This document shows positions 42,861 to 57,554 of a stretch of 64,000 nt of DNA, piece after piece. The stretch comes from Colletotrichum lupini (lineage: Eukaryota; Ascomycota; Sordariomycetes; Glomerellales; Glomerellaceae). The stretch is from positions 62,001-126,000 of the forward strand of contig NC_064673.1 of assembly GCF_023278565.1 (NCBI RefSeq). The letters are read 5' to 3'. Positions within the stretch are counted from its first letter, which is position 1. Every line of letters starts with the position of its first letter. The notes below the pieces were generated by a model, which worked only from the letters and a program-made list of their open reading frames with translations, was not told the DNA's origin and made no database searches. The position numbers were made by a program, and so were the translations under genes.

Positions 42861-43957
42861 ATGTCTTTGAAAAAAGTCACTCTCGTTGGTGTAAGTTCCT
42901 ACAACAATGTCTCTCGCTGCCACGGCTGCTGATGATAGGTATGGGTGCAGGCTAGTGGTAATATCGGCGCGGCTGTCCTGCCTGAGTTGCTCAAATCTGA
43001 CCTCGATTTGACCATTCTAAGCCGCGAGGGATCTTCCGCAATCTTCCCCCCGGGTGCTAAAGTTGTCAGAACCGACTACAGTGAGGATTCCCTGATCAAG
43101 ATCCTTGTTGGCCAAGATGCAGTTGTCAGCATGCTCCCGATTGTGGCTCTTGAAGAGCAGCAGAAAATCGTTGAGGCTGCCATAAAGGCAGGCGTGAAGA
43201 GATTTATTCCCAGCGAATATGGATCCGACTCTGCGGTATGGGGTTCCTCTGTGCAGACGAGGCAGCACCAGATGCACGTCCCCTGACTAACATCAACTAC
43301 AGTCTGATGAAGTTATTGCAGCCGTCCCATTTTTCCAGCCAAAAAAGGCTCACCTTGACTGGCTCGCAAGCAAGGAGGATGTTCTCAGTTGGACCGCCAT
43401 CATTACTGGGCCTTTCTTTGATTGGGTAAGGCCTCCTAGCTGTATTCATTGATTTCAGCGGCTTTTCAGGGTGTCTAACTGATGACATTGTTGAACTGCT
43501 CTAGGGATTAAAACTCGGGATGACAGGCTTCAATCTTGCTACCAAGACTGCCACTCTGGTAGATGGCGGCGAGACTCGATTCACAGCAAGTAACACGGCA
43601 CAAATAGGGCGGGCTATCGTTGCCGTCCTCAAGCATTCCGACGAGACCAAGAATCAGCTTGTCTTTACCGAATCATTCACAACTACTCAACTCGAGGTTC
43701 TTGCCTCTCTTGAGAAAATAACTGGCGAGAAATGGAAAACAGTTGAAGTCAGCTCACAAGCGATCAGGGAAGACGGATTCTCCAAACTTGGAAAAGGGGA
43801 GATCATGGAAGGTGGCGCGGCCGTGATCATGGCGTTGGTGCTCGGGGAAGGCGGACTTGAAGACCATACGCACGTCAAGGGTGGTATTTGGAACGACCGC
43901 TTAGGTTTGAAGACTGAGAGCATCGATGAGACTGTCAAGTCTGTGCTTAGTCTGTGA
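42861..43957 (+). CDS. NmrA-like / isoflavone-reductase-like NAD(P)-binding protein (first copy)
   Basis: Four exons (42861-42890, 42951-43235, 43303-43425, 43505-43957) give 296 residues, with every junction in phase. The dinucleotide-binding motif is assembled across the first intron as VGASGNIG at about residues 9-16. AGVKRFIPSEYGSD (about residues 95-105) and ITGPFFDW are hallmarks of the isoflavone-reductase/PCBER-like atypical SDR group. Such proteins are either NADPH-dependent reductases or, like NmrA, redox sensors without catalysis. No Ser-Tyr-Lys triad typical of classical SDRs is visible, as expected. It is divergent from the interrupted dehydrogenase and convergent with a second NmrA-like gene. 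An alternative acceptor for intron 1 at 42938 would keep the frame but spoil the glycine motif. Confidence 0.85.
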
Positions 43958-44646
43958 TGTTGATTTGAGAGGGGGTACAATTGCACTGTAACCCCAGTCG
44001 CTCTCAAATCTACTGTTGAATAAAACAGTGCCCATTTACCTTGTAGCTGTCTACTTTATTTCAAGCAATCAATTCAATCCTCAAATTTGTGTCTCTTAAT
44101 CGCGGTGCATCTCAGGTGCCTTGAAAAGAGACGGCGTTGCTAGGTCCGTACAGTTCTATCCAATGCAAAACAGGAACTGAAATCCATAACCTTTTTTACT
44201 CTACAAAGTTGATCATCAACGTCAGATGCAGAATCCCCTTGTTATGCTTTACATTCGAACTTAAGTCTGCTTCCGAAGTGCTCCAGAAGAGAACCCCCTA
44301 AGCAATTATGCTCGACTGAAGCAGGCTGCCAAATTGGAGGGATGCGACAATCGGTCCATCGATCAACCGATGCCGGCTTGCATCACGTCTTCAACGATAC
44401 CCCTTTTGTGACCTACGTTCATAACGCTTCAATAGCCATGAGTATCTCATCTTCTTGAAATTCAGACAAGATAACTCCAGTTACTACGGCGGGCTCGAGC
44501 CTCTTTTCATCCCACAGACGGCAAACCCACGTCACCGGGAACCTAGTGCAAGTACCTTATACAATGAGACTAACCTCATCTAAAGATGTCTAGAGCAACA
44601 TGAAATTCTAGTTTACGAGGGGAAAAGGCCCTCTAGTTTTGATACG
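43958..44646. terminator. Convergent 3' region
   Basis: About 690 bp lie between the stops of two convergent NmrA-like genes. No gene or repeat is supported. Confidence 0.35.
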
Positions 44647-45840
44647 TCAATCCATTGCAGGCCGGCCTAGCAGTTCAGACCAGTCCTCTCCCTTGATGTA
44701 ATTCGCAATCGTGGTCAGCTCTCCCTTGAGGCCAAGCTGAATAATGATGACAGTTAGCTTCGTCTCGTTCGGGAATCTTAACCATAGTGCACCTACTTGC
44801 TCCGGGTATATAACCGACGGATCATTTCCCCAGTACCCAAACTCCATAGAGTATGCGTGCATCTCCCCAATTTCGAGGCCAAAGCCTCCCGGAGCAAGCT
44901 TATCCATATCATCCATGGTAATGGATTCAAATACTGCCGGGACTCCGGTCATCCTACCCCACAGGCTCACATAGTCTGGCCAAGTCAGAAACTCAGAGTA
45001 AGCCAGCAAATGCGTGCCTGGCGAAGCCTGAGCTAGTGCCTTGACGTATTTTCCTGTTTCATGAACGAGAACATGTGGAATTGGATATTTGAGTTCTCCT
45101 GGCATACGGAGGACCATCGTGCCGTCTCGCCGCTGAAGGCGAAAATTGCTTATCAGCTAAGGAACCCAAATCAAAGAGCACGCACATATCCAAATGCACG
45201 CACCTTCACCCATGGAATGTTAACGGGACCAAACTTCCAATTGGTCATGAAGAGGCCTAATTGCAGCATGGACGTCTTTTTGTACAAATCAGGAAAATGG
45301 ATCCGTACGTGATCAGCCACAGCAGCCTTGGAATCGAAGTGGTAGACATTCTGGAATTTTCCACCAGACCATTTTCGAGTTGCTGAGAGTGTTGACCAGA
45401 TGAATAGTTGAAGCGAGTCTAGCTTGGCAACGGCCTCTACCAAGTTTTTTCCTTGCTGAACCTCAAGTTCGTAGGCCCATTCAAGGACAGACTGTCCTGG
45501 TTTCAATTGCGGATTCGAGGTCAGTGCCAACATAAAGGGAAATACGGTGTTTCCGAAGACAATATTGGCGCCTTGAAGAGCAGCTTTCAGAGACTCTGCA
45601 TCGTCCAAGTCGCCTTCAACGATTTCGACGCCTTTAGCAGCCAGCGCCAAGCTAGCTGGCTTGGTTGCATCTCGAGTGATTCCACGAACCCTCCATCCAG
45701 CTTCTTTGAGGTATGTCTCTGCGACAGAGCGCCCCTTTGTACTCGTAGTATGGTCAGAACTCGCTCGTAGAAACAGAAGAACATCTCAAGTTGCCCACCT
45801 GGTTGCCGGTCACGCCACAAACAACTATTAACTTTGTCAT
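44647..45840 (-). CDS. NmrA-like NAD(P)-binding protein (second copy)
   Basis: Three exons (complement 45840-45799, 45734-45204, 45132-44647) give 352 residues. The N-terminus IVVCGVTGNQGRSVAETYL, built across intron 1, is the glycine-rich NAD(P) loop of NmrA-type proteins. It is followed by WRVRGITRD and EGDLDDAESLKAALQGANIVF, the typical second strand and acidic loop. LFIWSTLSATRKWSGGKF is the region that carries a short consensus in NmrA relatives. The length is close to NmrA itself (about 350). It is more NmrA-like and only distantly similar to the 42.9 kb gene, so the two are not a recent duplication. The hAT-type element lies about 1.4 kb upstream. Function could be a redox-sensing regulator or a reductase in the local pathway. 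Confidence 0.85.
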
Positions 45841-47259
45841 TTTTGAAATTTTGAGACTTCGATGGTGTTGATGCCTATTACCTGGAACTCTGGATCAGAA
45901 TGTTTTAGTCTTGAATGAGATGGCGCAAAATCATCATCTTCAGCCTGAATAATAAGTCTTCCCGAGTCTCCATTGCGACCCCTTCAAAAGGCTGGTAACC
46001 ACTGAACTGGTTTCATGGCTTCGATCGGACGAACACTAGATCCCGCGACTCAACTAAACCGCTTCCTCGTTCCATCGGCGCTGGATTGAGCCGAGTTGGA
46101 GTGACGTTTTAATTCGGATTTGTCAGATAGTCGGGTACTAGAGATGCCCCGACAAAACGTCACCGATAATTAAAGATTGGTAATCGCCACCGGAGTGCGG
46201 ACGCTAGGGCCTTACTTCGCATTCCAGACTTCACCGTCGATCTCATACCTTAGCTAGATACGTGTGCGCCTCTTCTCTACGGTCGAACCAAAGACTTAGG
46301 TTTCGGCCAAAGCCGTTGCAAGTGGTCAAGTCGCAGATAGTCAGACTGATGTTTATCTCGTCTGGAATCTTGACTTGCGCGACAACCACATAACGACGTA
46401 TCATACACGTATTGGTGCTTGTGATTGATTAAAGATGACCACGTGCAACCCATCTGATTTTCTCTGTCCCTCGCCGCCTGCAAATTACCTTACAAACATC
46501 GCATTCAAACCGCATCACGCCCTCAACACCACAGACGCAATGATCAAATCAGATATGTCAGATAAAAGGCGAAAGGGTCACTAGTTCTTCAATCTTGTTC
46601 AAGGTCTCTGTGAATTTCTCTCAAACGGAACGTTCAATATGACAAGGACGAAAGGAATTATTATTAAGTCATTGATCAGATTAACCTTTGGTCGGTCGCC
46701 TGGTGGGAGATATCGATGTATGTTCAATCTCTGTTCAAGGCTGTCAGTTCGAAGTAATTCATGTCCACGCCTCGTGCCCACCATTGAAAGTATTAGCATC
46801 ACACAGTCTCAATTGAAAAAGCTTTGAATGGTTCTGAGAGATATTTACCCCAGCCTCAGAGAAGTTAAACCTTGGCATGTCATTTCTTGGGGACTCAGGG
46901 AGAGTTTGAGATTGCACAAGTCTTTGCATCGACTTTCAACAACCACTTAGCTTCCGAAATAAGTAGAAGATTATGTGTTAATATTTCAGCAATAGGCCTA
47001 AATTATTTAGATTCAATTATAATAAAGCAGCCACTGTCAGAACTGCTGATATTGAGTCTCCTCTTTATATATACACGGTATGAAATACCGGAACCCATCA
47101 TACTGTTTAAGACGAGGCACGTCAGCTTTAACGAAACAAACTACGAAAAGCTTAACTACTGAACCATTTTGATCATATAGCGCACGCGCCAAAAAGAGCC
47201 TTGTGTAGGCTATAGAAAACCATGGTTTAGTTACAAAAGTTGAAAATTTCACTAGCAAT
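45841..47259. other. Intergenic stretch leading into the AT-rich block
   Basis: About 1.4 kb of normal-composition DNA upstream of the second NmrA-like gene. No gene is supported. Composition becomes AT-rich only in the last few hundred bases. Confidence 0.4.
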
Positions 47260-49435
47260 GCGCTAAATAGCGCTTATACCTATATAAATAAATCAAATAT
47301 AAGGTTCGTATTTAATTATTTAGCTTATTTCTCGTGCTATATTTAATTATTTAATAATTAATTAATAGATTTAACTGATTTCTTAATCGGGAATTAAATA
47401 AAGCTATTACGAAAGTCCTTATAATACTAATTTATAGACTTTACCTCGATTAGCTTTTCTGATTAAAAAATTAACTTCTTATTTCTATAGTACTATTATA
47501 AAGCTAGTTTTTAAAATATTAAACCTCTTTTAATATAAAAGATCTTATTAATAATCGCTATAAAGTTAAAGTTAACTTTATAAGGCTAAATATCCTCTCG
47601 TAGTCTATTACTATTATAAGGATTATAAAAATATTAAGTATAAGCTTACTTAATGTTAAATAGGTTAGTTAATAATTAATCTATTATTAAATTAAGTTAA
47701 GGACCGGCTAAGGGATAATCTATAAATAATATTAATTAAGCTTAGGTACGTAGTTAATTATTATATTTATTATTTAAAATATTAATTATTATTAGTATTA
47801 CGAGTTTTTTATAATACTCTTTAAAATTATAAGGGTATTAAAAGTAGCTTATAACTATTATAATAAAGGAGGAGGACTTATTATCTCGTCTATATACTAT
47901 TTCTATTAATAATTATAAAGTCCCTTTTTCGTATTAAATAGCTAATAGCTTTACTTAGGTATATCCTACCTCTTTTCTAGCTATTTTAATCCTTATTTAA
48001 AGTAAAAAATAATTATTATAATATAGAGCGGAGAGTTACTTAACTTAATATAATACTTATTAAGGACTTACTAAGTATTAATAACTAATAGTTAGAAATA
48101 TCCTTATAAATTAAAATTATTACTAAGAAGTAGCTTTACCCGCTCCCTAAGTATGTACTTAAACTAAATATAACGAGGGATATTACTTAAGGTTAGAAGT
48201 TAAAAAAGAAGTTAAGATATAAATTAACGATAAGCTAATTATTAATAAAGTAGTATTACTTACGTTAATTATAATTATAACGCTACGATTTAAAAAGCTA
48301 TAAGATTTATCTCTTTTTTAAAAAGTTTATTATATAACTTCTTTTACTCCTCGAGATAGTTAATAAAATACTTGAAACTTATTATTACTTTTTATAAACG
48401 GCTATAATTATCTCTTTTACCTTAGCCCTAGTATTTTATTATTTAAAAATAAAATAGCTTAAGTATTACTTTTAGCTTAGCTAGTAGCTACTAGTTATTA
48501 TTATTAAAAACGTCTTTAATAAGGATCCGTTATTTTAGATCCTTATGAGCTCGATTAGTTACTAAGAAAGTATAAATTTACTTTCTCTTTTATAAAAAGT
48601 ACTATATTATAAAATATATCGAATTCTATTTTATATTATTATTAAGTATTAGTATAAGCTCTTATAACGACTCTTTAAAAAGAGTAAATATATTATTCTT
48701 ATCGGTCTTATTACTAACCTCAAAGAAGGCCTTATATTATTAAAGTAATAAGTAAATAAATTTAACGACGTTCTAAAGCTTATTAATAGGGCCCCTTATA
48801 TACTAAAAGTTAAGATCTTTTTAAAATTACTTAGTATTAATTAATATATCTAATTTTTACTTAAATACCTTTTTATTATTACTAAATAAAAAGGCCTTAT
48901 TAACGAGGTTAAGAATATAACCGTAGTACTTTATTTTTTAATTAAGAATATCTTCTTAAGTATAAGTATAAGATAATATAGGATATAAGTAACCTAAGTA
49001 AGTATTATTATTTAAAGTATTATTATAAATAACTACTCTAACTTAGTTACCTAATTCCTAGTTATTTATTACTAATTTTATAGTCTAGGTAATATTAGCC
49101 TTATTATAGGTACTATACTATTATTATAGAATAATAAAGTATTATATCTATTACTTAGTATAGTTTAAAAAATAAATAAAAACGGTAATAATAGTATTCC
49201 GTATTAGCGAGGTTTATAAATTGAATAATAAATAAACTTTTATTATTAACCTCTAGATCTTTACCCTAATTATATCTTTTTTCTTAGTAAAGATCTTACT
49301 TAGCTCCTTTTTTATATTTCTATATAATAATAAAAGTTCGTTAATAATATTATAATCTAACTAATAGAGGAGGGCTTAGAAGTAAGGATTATAAAAAGTT
49401 ATAAATAGGCTATTATTATTAATAATATACCTAAT

Positions 49436-49640
49436 TATTAGTATCCCTATTATAAGGTAATTAGTTCGAACCGTAGTTAACGAAGAGATTAATTAAACTA
49501 TATAAATATCTACGTAATAAGTATAAAAAAGAGGTTCTAACTATAAGTTAAGCTAGCTATAATAATCGTAAATAGGGCCCCTAATTAGCCCCTAAATAGT
49601 CGGCTATATACCGCGGTTAAATTAGACTTCTAATCTAATA
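49436..49640. repeat. Left LTR (205 bp)
   Basis: Direct-repeat partner of 56654-56858. The two copies align over their whole length with scattered transition differences, mostly of the RIP type. They share blocks such as AGTTCGAACCGTAGTTAA and AATAGGGCCCCTAATTAGCC. Confidence 0.85.
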
Positions 49641-52600
49641 TTAACTTTCTCTTTTTTTTATTAATTTAACTACTATAATTAGAGGTATGATTCGACCTCG
49701 GGCCCGTTTATTATATTATCTCCTTTTCCTCCTTTTCTTTACTCTTTTTATATAACCTATTCCTCTATTCGTATAGTAACTTTTCTGCTACTTACGAATT
49801 ATTCTAATCCCTTATTTAGTACTACTTTTACAAAAGCGTTTATGAGGTTATTTTTATTATTAATTGAACGAATTTTGAATATCTCGCGCCTTTTATATAA
49901 TTATTTAAGGGCTATAATATTAATTATAAGCCTCTTTTTTTTTTTTTTTTTTAATTTAATAAGGTATTTATATAGCGAGTAGGAATCGGTATAAATAACC
50001 GTTAGAATAAGTAAAAGGCTAATTCGATTAGTAATCTTTTTTAATATTATTAAAATCGCGTAAGAGAGGTTAATATTATTAATTATATTATAAACCTCTA
50101 ACGCTAATATACTTCTTATTACCCACTTATTTTTAGTTAATAAGTAGTGGATTATATTACTATATATAGTAAATTCGCTCTTACTTATACTCTCATTAGC
50201 TAGGATAATAATATACCCTAATTATAAAATAAGGTCGTTATTATTCGTAAATAACCTATTAATAAAGATATAGAGCTTATTAATTATAAGGTCAATTAGG
50301 TAGTAAACGAAACCTCGATCGAGATTTGTTTATTATTATTTAAGCTACTTATTAAGTACCTTAACGTCTCGTTTAGTTAGATTTATAGTTTATACTACCT
50401 TAGCGTAATTAAAAATTACCTTAGGTTAATAAATATTTATAATATATACCCCTCGCACAAGCTTAGCCTTATACCGCTTTTTAATATTAATTATATTTAA
50501 ATTAATAAGGTTAATTTTCTCACTTTACCCCTTTTATTAAAAAACAATAGTTTCCTTTTTAATTATAAAAATCCCGCCGTTAAATACTAAGGGGGTATTT
50601 ATTATAAGGATCTTTTTTAGCTTTATTACGAAGCCCGCTTTTTAAAGCTCCTTATCCTCCTTTTTTATAAAGTTAATATTAAATAGGCTTAATATATCGT
50701 TAGTTTATATTTTAACGATCCTAAATTAGTTACCTTCGTACTCTGTAACTAATAAGTACGGGTTATATATAGAAGTAATTATTAATAATTAATTAATATA
50801 AAAATCGTAGTAAGTAGCTTATTAATAAGTACCCGATTCTATAAGCCTATATAGTAGCTTAAGTACTTTAATAATCGTGCTTTTTAAGTACTTATTAGCT
50901 ATTTTTTTTAGTAAATAAGCTAGGATTTTCTTTATAAGCCCTGTGGCTAATTAAGTATAGGCCTAGGTAATATTACGGCTCTAAATCTCGTATCCCTTTT
51001 TTTATAGTAATACTATTAATACTATTATTAATTATTAGCTATAGCGCTATATAGTAAGTAATTATGTAAATAGCGTCGCTTTTTTAATATTATTATATTC
51101 CTAAATTACGTATTTAGATTTTTTATATAGCTAGGGTATTCCTTTCTTTTTAATCTTATAAACTATTCGTAATTTAAATATATAGAGGTTTATATATTTT
51201 TTTAGGTTATATAGGATAAACTAATAGACCCCTCGATTATAAAGAGTATTTATTTTAATAAGATCTAATCCCTTATACGGCCTTTTAATAGTTATAATTA
51301 TGCCTTTTTTACGTAGTTTAACCGCTAGTTTAAAATCGGCTTTCTTTTTTATTATATAAAAAGTATTAATTACCTCGTTATTAGTAATAAATTACTACGT
51401 TAGGGCTTACTATCGTGGTCTTCCGTAATATCTCGCTAGTAATATTAGTACCCTTTTAGTAATTTCCTTTTCCTCGTCGTCTATTAGTATTATTATAACG
51501 ATTTTATTAAGGATAATTTCTTATACTTTTACTACGGGTTATATAGTTTCCCCTAGCTCTTCTTCTTTTTATAAGTTAGAAATTACTTTATTAAGATTTA
51601 TATAGTACGGTTTAACTACCGTAATTAATATTTTAAATAACTAGTTATAATTTTTTATAACTATATAAGAGTACTTATTAATAAAAATTCATTTATATAG
51701 CCTAGCTTATTATTAAGTAATTTCGCGCTATACTTATATATCTAAATTTAGTAATATATTTAAATTACCCCTTATATTAAGCCTATTGCGCGTAGTAATT
51801 ACTTTATTAATTTACTTTTTTATACTTACCTCGCGCAGTACTTATATTACTTTTTTAATTACTTAGGCTCGTTAGCTTATGCTTAGTAACGGTAGCGAGG
51901 CTAAGGTCGTTCTTAAATATATTCTAAATACTAATAGTATTAGTATAAGTCCGTTAGGCCCTATAATATTATTATAGTATTTAAGTATTATTTAGAGGCA
52001 TTCGTCGTTAGTAAAATCCGGATTTTTCTTTTTAATAATTCTAAACGCCCTTTTTAATTACTAATATACCCTTTTTACTTTTTTAATATTATAATACGCT
52101 TTAATAAGTACGACTTTTAGTTATATACTATAGGCCGTTATATTATTCCTAAACTTTACTAACTTAAAGCTAGTACTAGCGTCGGTTTTAATACTATCCA
52201 ACGGTCCTTAGTATATATCGATCTAGCTTTTTCGTAGGGCTACTTATACTATTTTTATTTATAAATCCTAGAGGAATTACCCTACTTAAAAGGATATAGC
52301 TACGTTAATTATATATAGTACTAGCCGACTATTTAAGTAGAAAATATTAATAACGATTTCTTAGTTAAAGTTAAGCTTATTACGCAATTTAAACTTAAAT
52401 TTGCGTAGGCTCTGCGTATTTATTTAGTATTAGTAATATATTTTTATTAACTACTCTAGCGCCCCTATTTTAATATTATTATTACTTAATTACTTTAGGA
52501 AGTTATATAGCCTCGTAACCGATAGGTACCCGAATCTTTAGTATAGTTTTTCAAGCTTACTTTTCGTTAAGTAATTAATTAATTTCGTATTATTAATAAG

Positions 52601-55600
52601 CTTTATAAACGCATGCCCCTATCGTCGTTCGATTATCTCGAAGTACTTATTACTAGAGATTCTATTTTTTATATTATTGAATATAATACTTAGTCGATTT
52701 ATATTTTTTAAATATAAGAGAAATGGGGTATTAATAAGTAAAATATAAAAAGTTATCGTTTTAAAGTACGTCTTTATTTTTACTATACTTAAAGTAACGA
52801 TTTCCTTACCTAAGCTAAAACTAATCCTCGTAATACCCGTTATTAATATATTAAGTATTACTAGCGCGATCTTTTATAGTACTTAGAATTACCTTTTTCT
52901 TTTAGTTAACTATTTTAATACCCTAATATTTAGGACAATTTTATAAACATTATTTAAGCCGTACCTTTCGCTCGTATAAAATACCTATATAAGCTTAGTA
53001 TTTAAGGGATTTAAGTAATATAAAAAGGACCCCTCTAGCTACCCCTAGATTTACTTAGTATTATATTCTTTTTTTTTAAATATTAAGAGAGATAGCGTCT
53101 TCTCCTTAATCGTTAAGAGAATAGGCTTTAGCCCTATTAAATTTACCCTTTTAGCCACCTCTATATTCGTTATTTAAAGGACTTTCCCTTATTATCTATA
53201 AATAAAAGCCTACTTATTAAGAGCTTTTACTACTTTTTATTTATTTAGCCTCGTATATTTTTTAAAAGCTAATGGGGCGAAAAAAGAGTAGTTAATATCG
53301 TCGATTTTATTATAATCTAATTTATTAATATAGGGGGTAAGATCTTCTTTATTTTCCGAATCTCTTATAAGGGGTATATACTTTAAGCTACTACTTTAGC
53401 TACTATTACTAAGTTCCGTACCCCCGGATTTACCTTTATATATAATAAGGAATTAGTTAAACCGACGAGGGCTAGTTTTACAATCTACTACCCTCGATTT
53501 TTTATATTATTTATATAATTTAATACGCTTTTCTTTGAAGTAGTTATTTAACTAATATTTATCCTTTTTATAAATATAATATTACCTTTTTTATTACCCT
53601 GCTTATAAGTTAAATCTTTACCCATTCAACGAATCTAGGCCTCTTTATTAGTAATTACCGTATTTAGCCTCTTTTCTTTTTTTATTATACGTTCGATCGA
53701 CTTAATATTATTAATAAGGGCCGTTATATACTTAGAAGTAGGTTTAGTACGGTATTCTTATTTTAATATTAAAGCTAGATCTTAGCTTTAAGTAGAGCGT
53801 TTTGTAGTTTTTGGGTACTTAGTATAGGGTTATTTTTACCTCCAGTATACGCTAAACTACGGTATAAAAATATCTAACTTTCCGCTCGTTTATCCCCTTA
53901 TTTAGCTAGGTTTTTATTAGCTTATCGATTTGATTAATAAGCTTTTTAAAGATCTCTACTCGTAATTTACCCTCTATTATTCTAATTATAAATATAAAAA
54001 AAATTGCTCGTAGCTTAGATAGGAGCTTTAGGTTCTTATTATAAGTCTCGAAGCGGCTTTAAATTACGTTAATTATATTAAAAAAGTCGTTTTAATTAAA
54101 ATTACGTACCGTTTCGTAATAATAATTAAAAGCTTTATTTATAAGTACGATATTAATTACCGAATAGTACTAGTATTCCTTAATTCCGACTTTTTTATAA
54201 TAATTATAAAATATCGTTAAGGTTTTTTATAAGACTTTATACTTCCCCCTAGAGTATAATTTCTTTTTTAAGAAGATTTTTTTAAGGTTTATAAATTACC
54301 TCGTATTTACTATTAGATTTTTAATATTTATATATAATCCTTGCGTCGCTACGTATTATCAATAACTTTAAGTTATTTACCTCTTTTTTTATTAGCCGAT
54401 CGGCGCCGAATTTTATATTAGTAATAATAATAAGTTATAGATTAAAATAAGTAGAATTATCGATTATTATACTTTTAATATTATATTTTGCTCTAGTATA
54501 TCCTTTTATAATAATAGATTTCTATTAGTAATTATAGGGAGAAAGTCTAGGTTATTTACCCTTTTTTTAAATTTATTAAAGCGATTATACGCTTTATTAA
54601 CCTATACCTAGTTCTATAATACGAATTCCTCCTTTATAATTATCGCTATTAATATTTTATATAGCTTTTATAATTATAATTATATTAGTAATACCCCTCG
54701 TCCGTAAAGGAATTTATTAACTACTTTTATAATCCCTAGGCTTGCGCTCGCGAACTATTTATTTAGCTAGTAACTAAGGTTATTTATAATCTCGTAAAAT
54801 AGTGGTTACCCCTATAGCCCCTTTTTTTTATAAACCTTAGTTAAATAAATTAATACCGTGTTAATTTGCTTACCGTTAGGCTAATTTATAATTCTATATA
54901 TTTACGTCCCTTAATAATCCGGGTTAATATTTATTTATTTATAAAGGATTAGGATTCTATTTAGGATCGGGTTTCGTCCTCTTTTTCTTTACCCTAACTT
55001 ACTAAGGGTCGTACTCTAGCTTATACCTATATTAGTAGTTACTAATATATTTAATTTTAATAAGGATATATTTAATCCGCGCGCTAGTTATAATAAATCC
55101 GTGCTTTTACTACTTAACGAATTTATTAAAGTTTAAAAAATTCTCGCTTTTTCTCGCTATCTCGCTATTACTCTTATTTTTATTATTTTTAATAATTATT
55201 ACTACCTTTTTAAATTATTAGCTATTGTATTTACTAAGATCCTCCTTTTTACTTAATATAAAAAGGTAGGTTTCAGTAGTTCCTTTTTATAATAATAGTA
55301 ATAGACGTTTATATTACTATAAGAAGATATAGTAATTAGTCTTAGGATCTTTACTAGTTATTAATTTCCGCTATCCCATATACTTTTAGCCTCTTAAGCC
55401 TCGTGTTCTTTATAATTTCTAAATAACTTCTTTTTTTAACCTACCTCTTTTTAAGTAGTATTTTATAAAAATAGTTAAAAGTAAATACTAAGCGGCTTAT
55501 AAAAGAGCTATATAGGCTATTAAGAACCGTATAAGCTATTAAGTATAATTAACGAAATTAAGCCCTTTTTTTTATAAAATTATAAATTTTAAGGACTTAT

Positions 55601-56653
55601 TAAAAATACCTATTTATTACTCGTATATAATAGGGTTAAATACCTTAAAAATCTTATTTTTTACGGCCTCTTAGTACCCTATTTTATATCTTTTAAGTAG
55701 TTTTTTTCGTAGCTTAATTATAGTTAAGTAATTATCGCTTATTAATAATCCCTTTTATTACTTAGTTAATTTTTTAAAATTAATAATCTCGCGCCGGGAG
55801 CTAGTATAAAAAAAAGCCCTTTAGTAGCTTTTTAAAAAATTCCTTTTTTTTCCCTTTAGATCCTCGTTTTTTTAGCTTTTTTTTAGGCTAATAATAACTC
55901 TAGCGGGAGGTTATAAAACTATTTTAAAATAGCCGCCTTCTTCCTAAATTAATTTTTAAAATCTATAATATTCTTAACTCGATATTATTAAAACCTCTAA
56001 ATCCCCTCTTCTTTTATTAAACCGTCCTTTATATTATATTCCTAAGTAATACCTAGGGGGTAGTTAAGGGAGCTACGAGGAGGTTATTTAAATTACGAGC
56101 TTAAGGTCGTACTTATAAGATCCTCGTAATAATAGACTTTTTTATATATTATAAATCTCTTAGCTTAATAATTCTTATAAAGTTACTTTTATTATTAAAT
56201 AAAAATATTTATATTTAGAGATCCCCTTTTTTAATTACGTAGTACTCTTTTATACTATATTATTAAGCTCGTTTATTATATTAATTAATTAAATAAGTAG
56301 TCGTTATATAAGTATTTCTTTTTACTAATTTAACTAGTTAATTTTTGATTACGGGCCGGTTATAAAAAAGTCGTTTAGTAAAAAAGCTACTTAAAGTAAT
56401 AATAAAAGGCTAGTTATTTAAGTAGTTTTATTAATTAACGTAGTTTAATATAATAAACGTTAACCTCTTATAAATAATAAAGGGCTACGATTACTTAATT
56501 CCGTATAGTATTTAAGAATTACCTCCTTTTTTATTTACTTCTATAAGGTTAATTAGTATAACTCTCTTATCCCATATAGTATTAAGAGGTCGTCTTTTTT
56601 ATATAATAAGATACCTTACTAATTTATAATAATAAAATTTAATTACTAATTAG

Positions 56654-56858
56654 TATTAATATCCCTATTATAAAGTAGTTAGTTCGAACCGTAGTTAATG
56701 AAAAGATTAATTAAATTATATAAATATTTACGTAGTAAGTATAAAAAGGAGGTTCTAACTATAAGTTAGGCTAGTTATAATAATCGTAAATAGGGCCCCT
56801 AATTAGCCCCTGCGCAGTCGGCTATATGCCGCGGTTAAATTAGACTTCTAATCTAATA
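56654..56858. repeat. Right LTR (205 bp)
   Basis: Same length and termini as the left LTR. Identity to the left copy stops exactly at the CTAATA end (next base C against T), which fixes the boundary and exposes the CTAAT target duplication. Confidence 0.85.
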
Positions 56859-57554
56859 CTAATTACTAATTCCTTAATTCTTATTACTTAGCTTTTTATA
56901 ATAATATTAAAAGTAAGTTTCTATCTTTTAATATAAAGTTATACTTAGAGGATTTTAATAAATATAATAACTTACTAAAGCTTAGATCTATTATTTAATA
57001 TTTTAATTTTAAATAAGCTATTACTAAGCTCGTAGCTACTATTTTAAAATAAATAACGATACTTATTTTATTATAATAATAATAAAACTAAAAAACTTCG
57101 CTTTAAATATTTTTATTATAGATTTTTTAAATAAAGACCCCCTCTAAGTAGATCTATAACTTCCTTAGCCTTATGCCCTTTTATAATATTAAATCGTTAT
57201 TAATAAAAGTCCTCCCTTTTTAAATTATTTTTAAAAAAGCGAGGAGGTTATTACGATTATTAAGATCGGTTAATAATATAAAGCTAGCGTTAATTAGGGT
57301 TTATAATTACGAAGTAATCTAAAATAGCGGCTACGTATTAAAAATTATACAACTTATTATTAATTAATTAATTACGATATAGCGAATCGATTAATATATA
57401 ATTTAATTAATATTAACGATAATTATAATAGTTATAAAGGGTTAGAAGTAGTAATACGTAACTTCATTAGTTTTATTAATATTAAAAAAAGGGAGTACTA
57501 AAGGTTTTTTAAATTCTTAGATATAATAAGATACTAAATTTAGGGCTTTATAAT

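Larger units (their letters stand above)
49436..56858. mobile_element. Full-length LTR retrotransposon nested in the hAT element
   Basis: Two direct repeats of exactly 205 bp (49436-49640 and 56654-56858) bound 7,423 bp. Their ends read TATTAG...CTAATA and TATTAA...CTAATA, the RIP-converted form of the classic TGTTAG...CTAACA termini. CTAAT is duplicated on both sides (49431-49435 and 56859-56863). The interior has no open frame, so gag-pol cannot be read and Ty1/copia versus Ty3/gypsy is undecided. A purine tract on the minus strand immediately inside the left LTR (AAAAAAAAGAGAAAG) looks like a polypurine tract, which would make the element minus-strand oriented; this is weak evidence. Confidence 0.85.

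Noticed and set aside
46872..47162. Plus-strand frame of 96 codons at the left edge of the AT block
   Set aside because: AT-rich chance frame with no recognisable motif.
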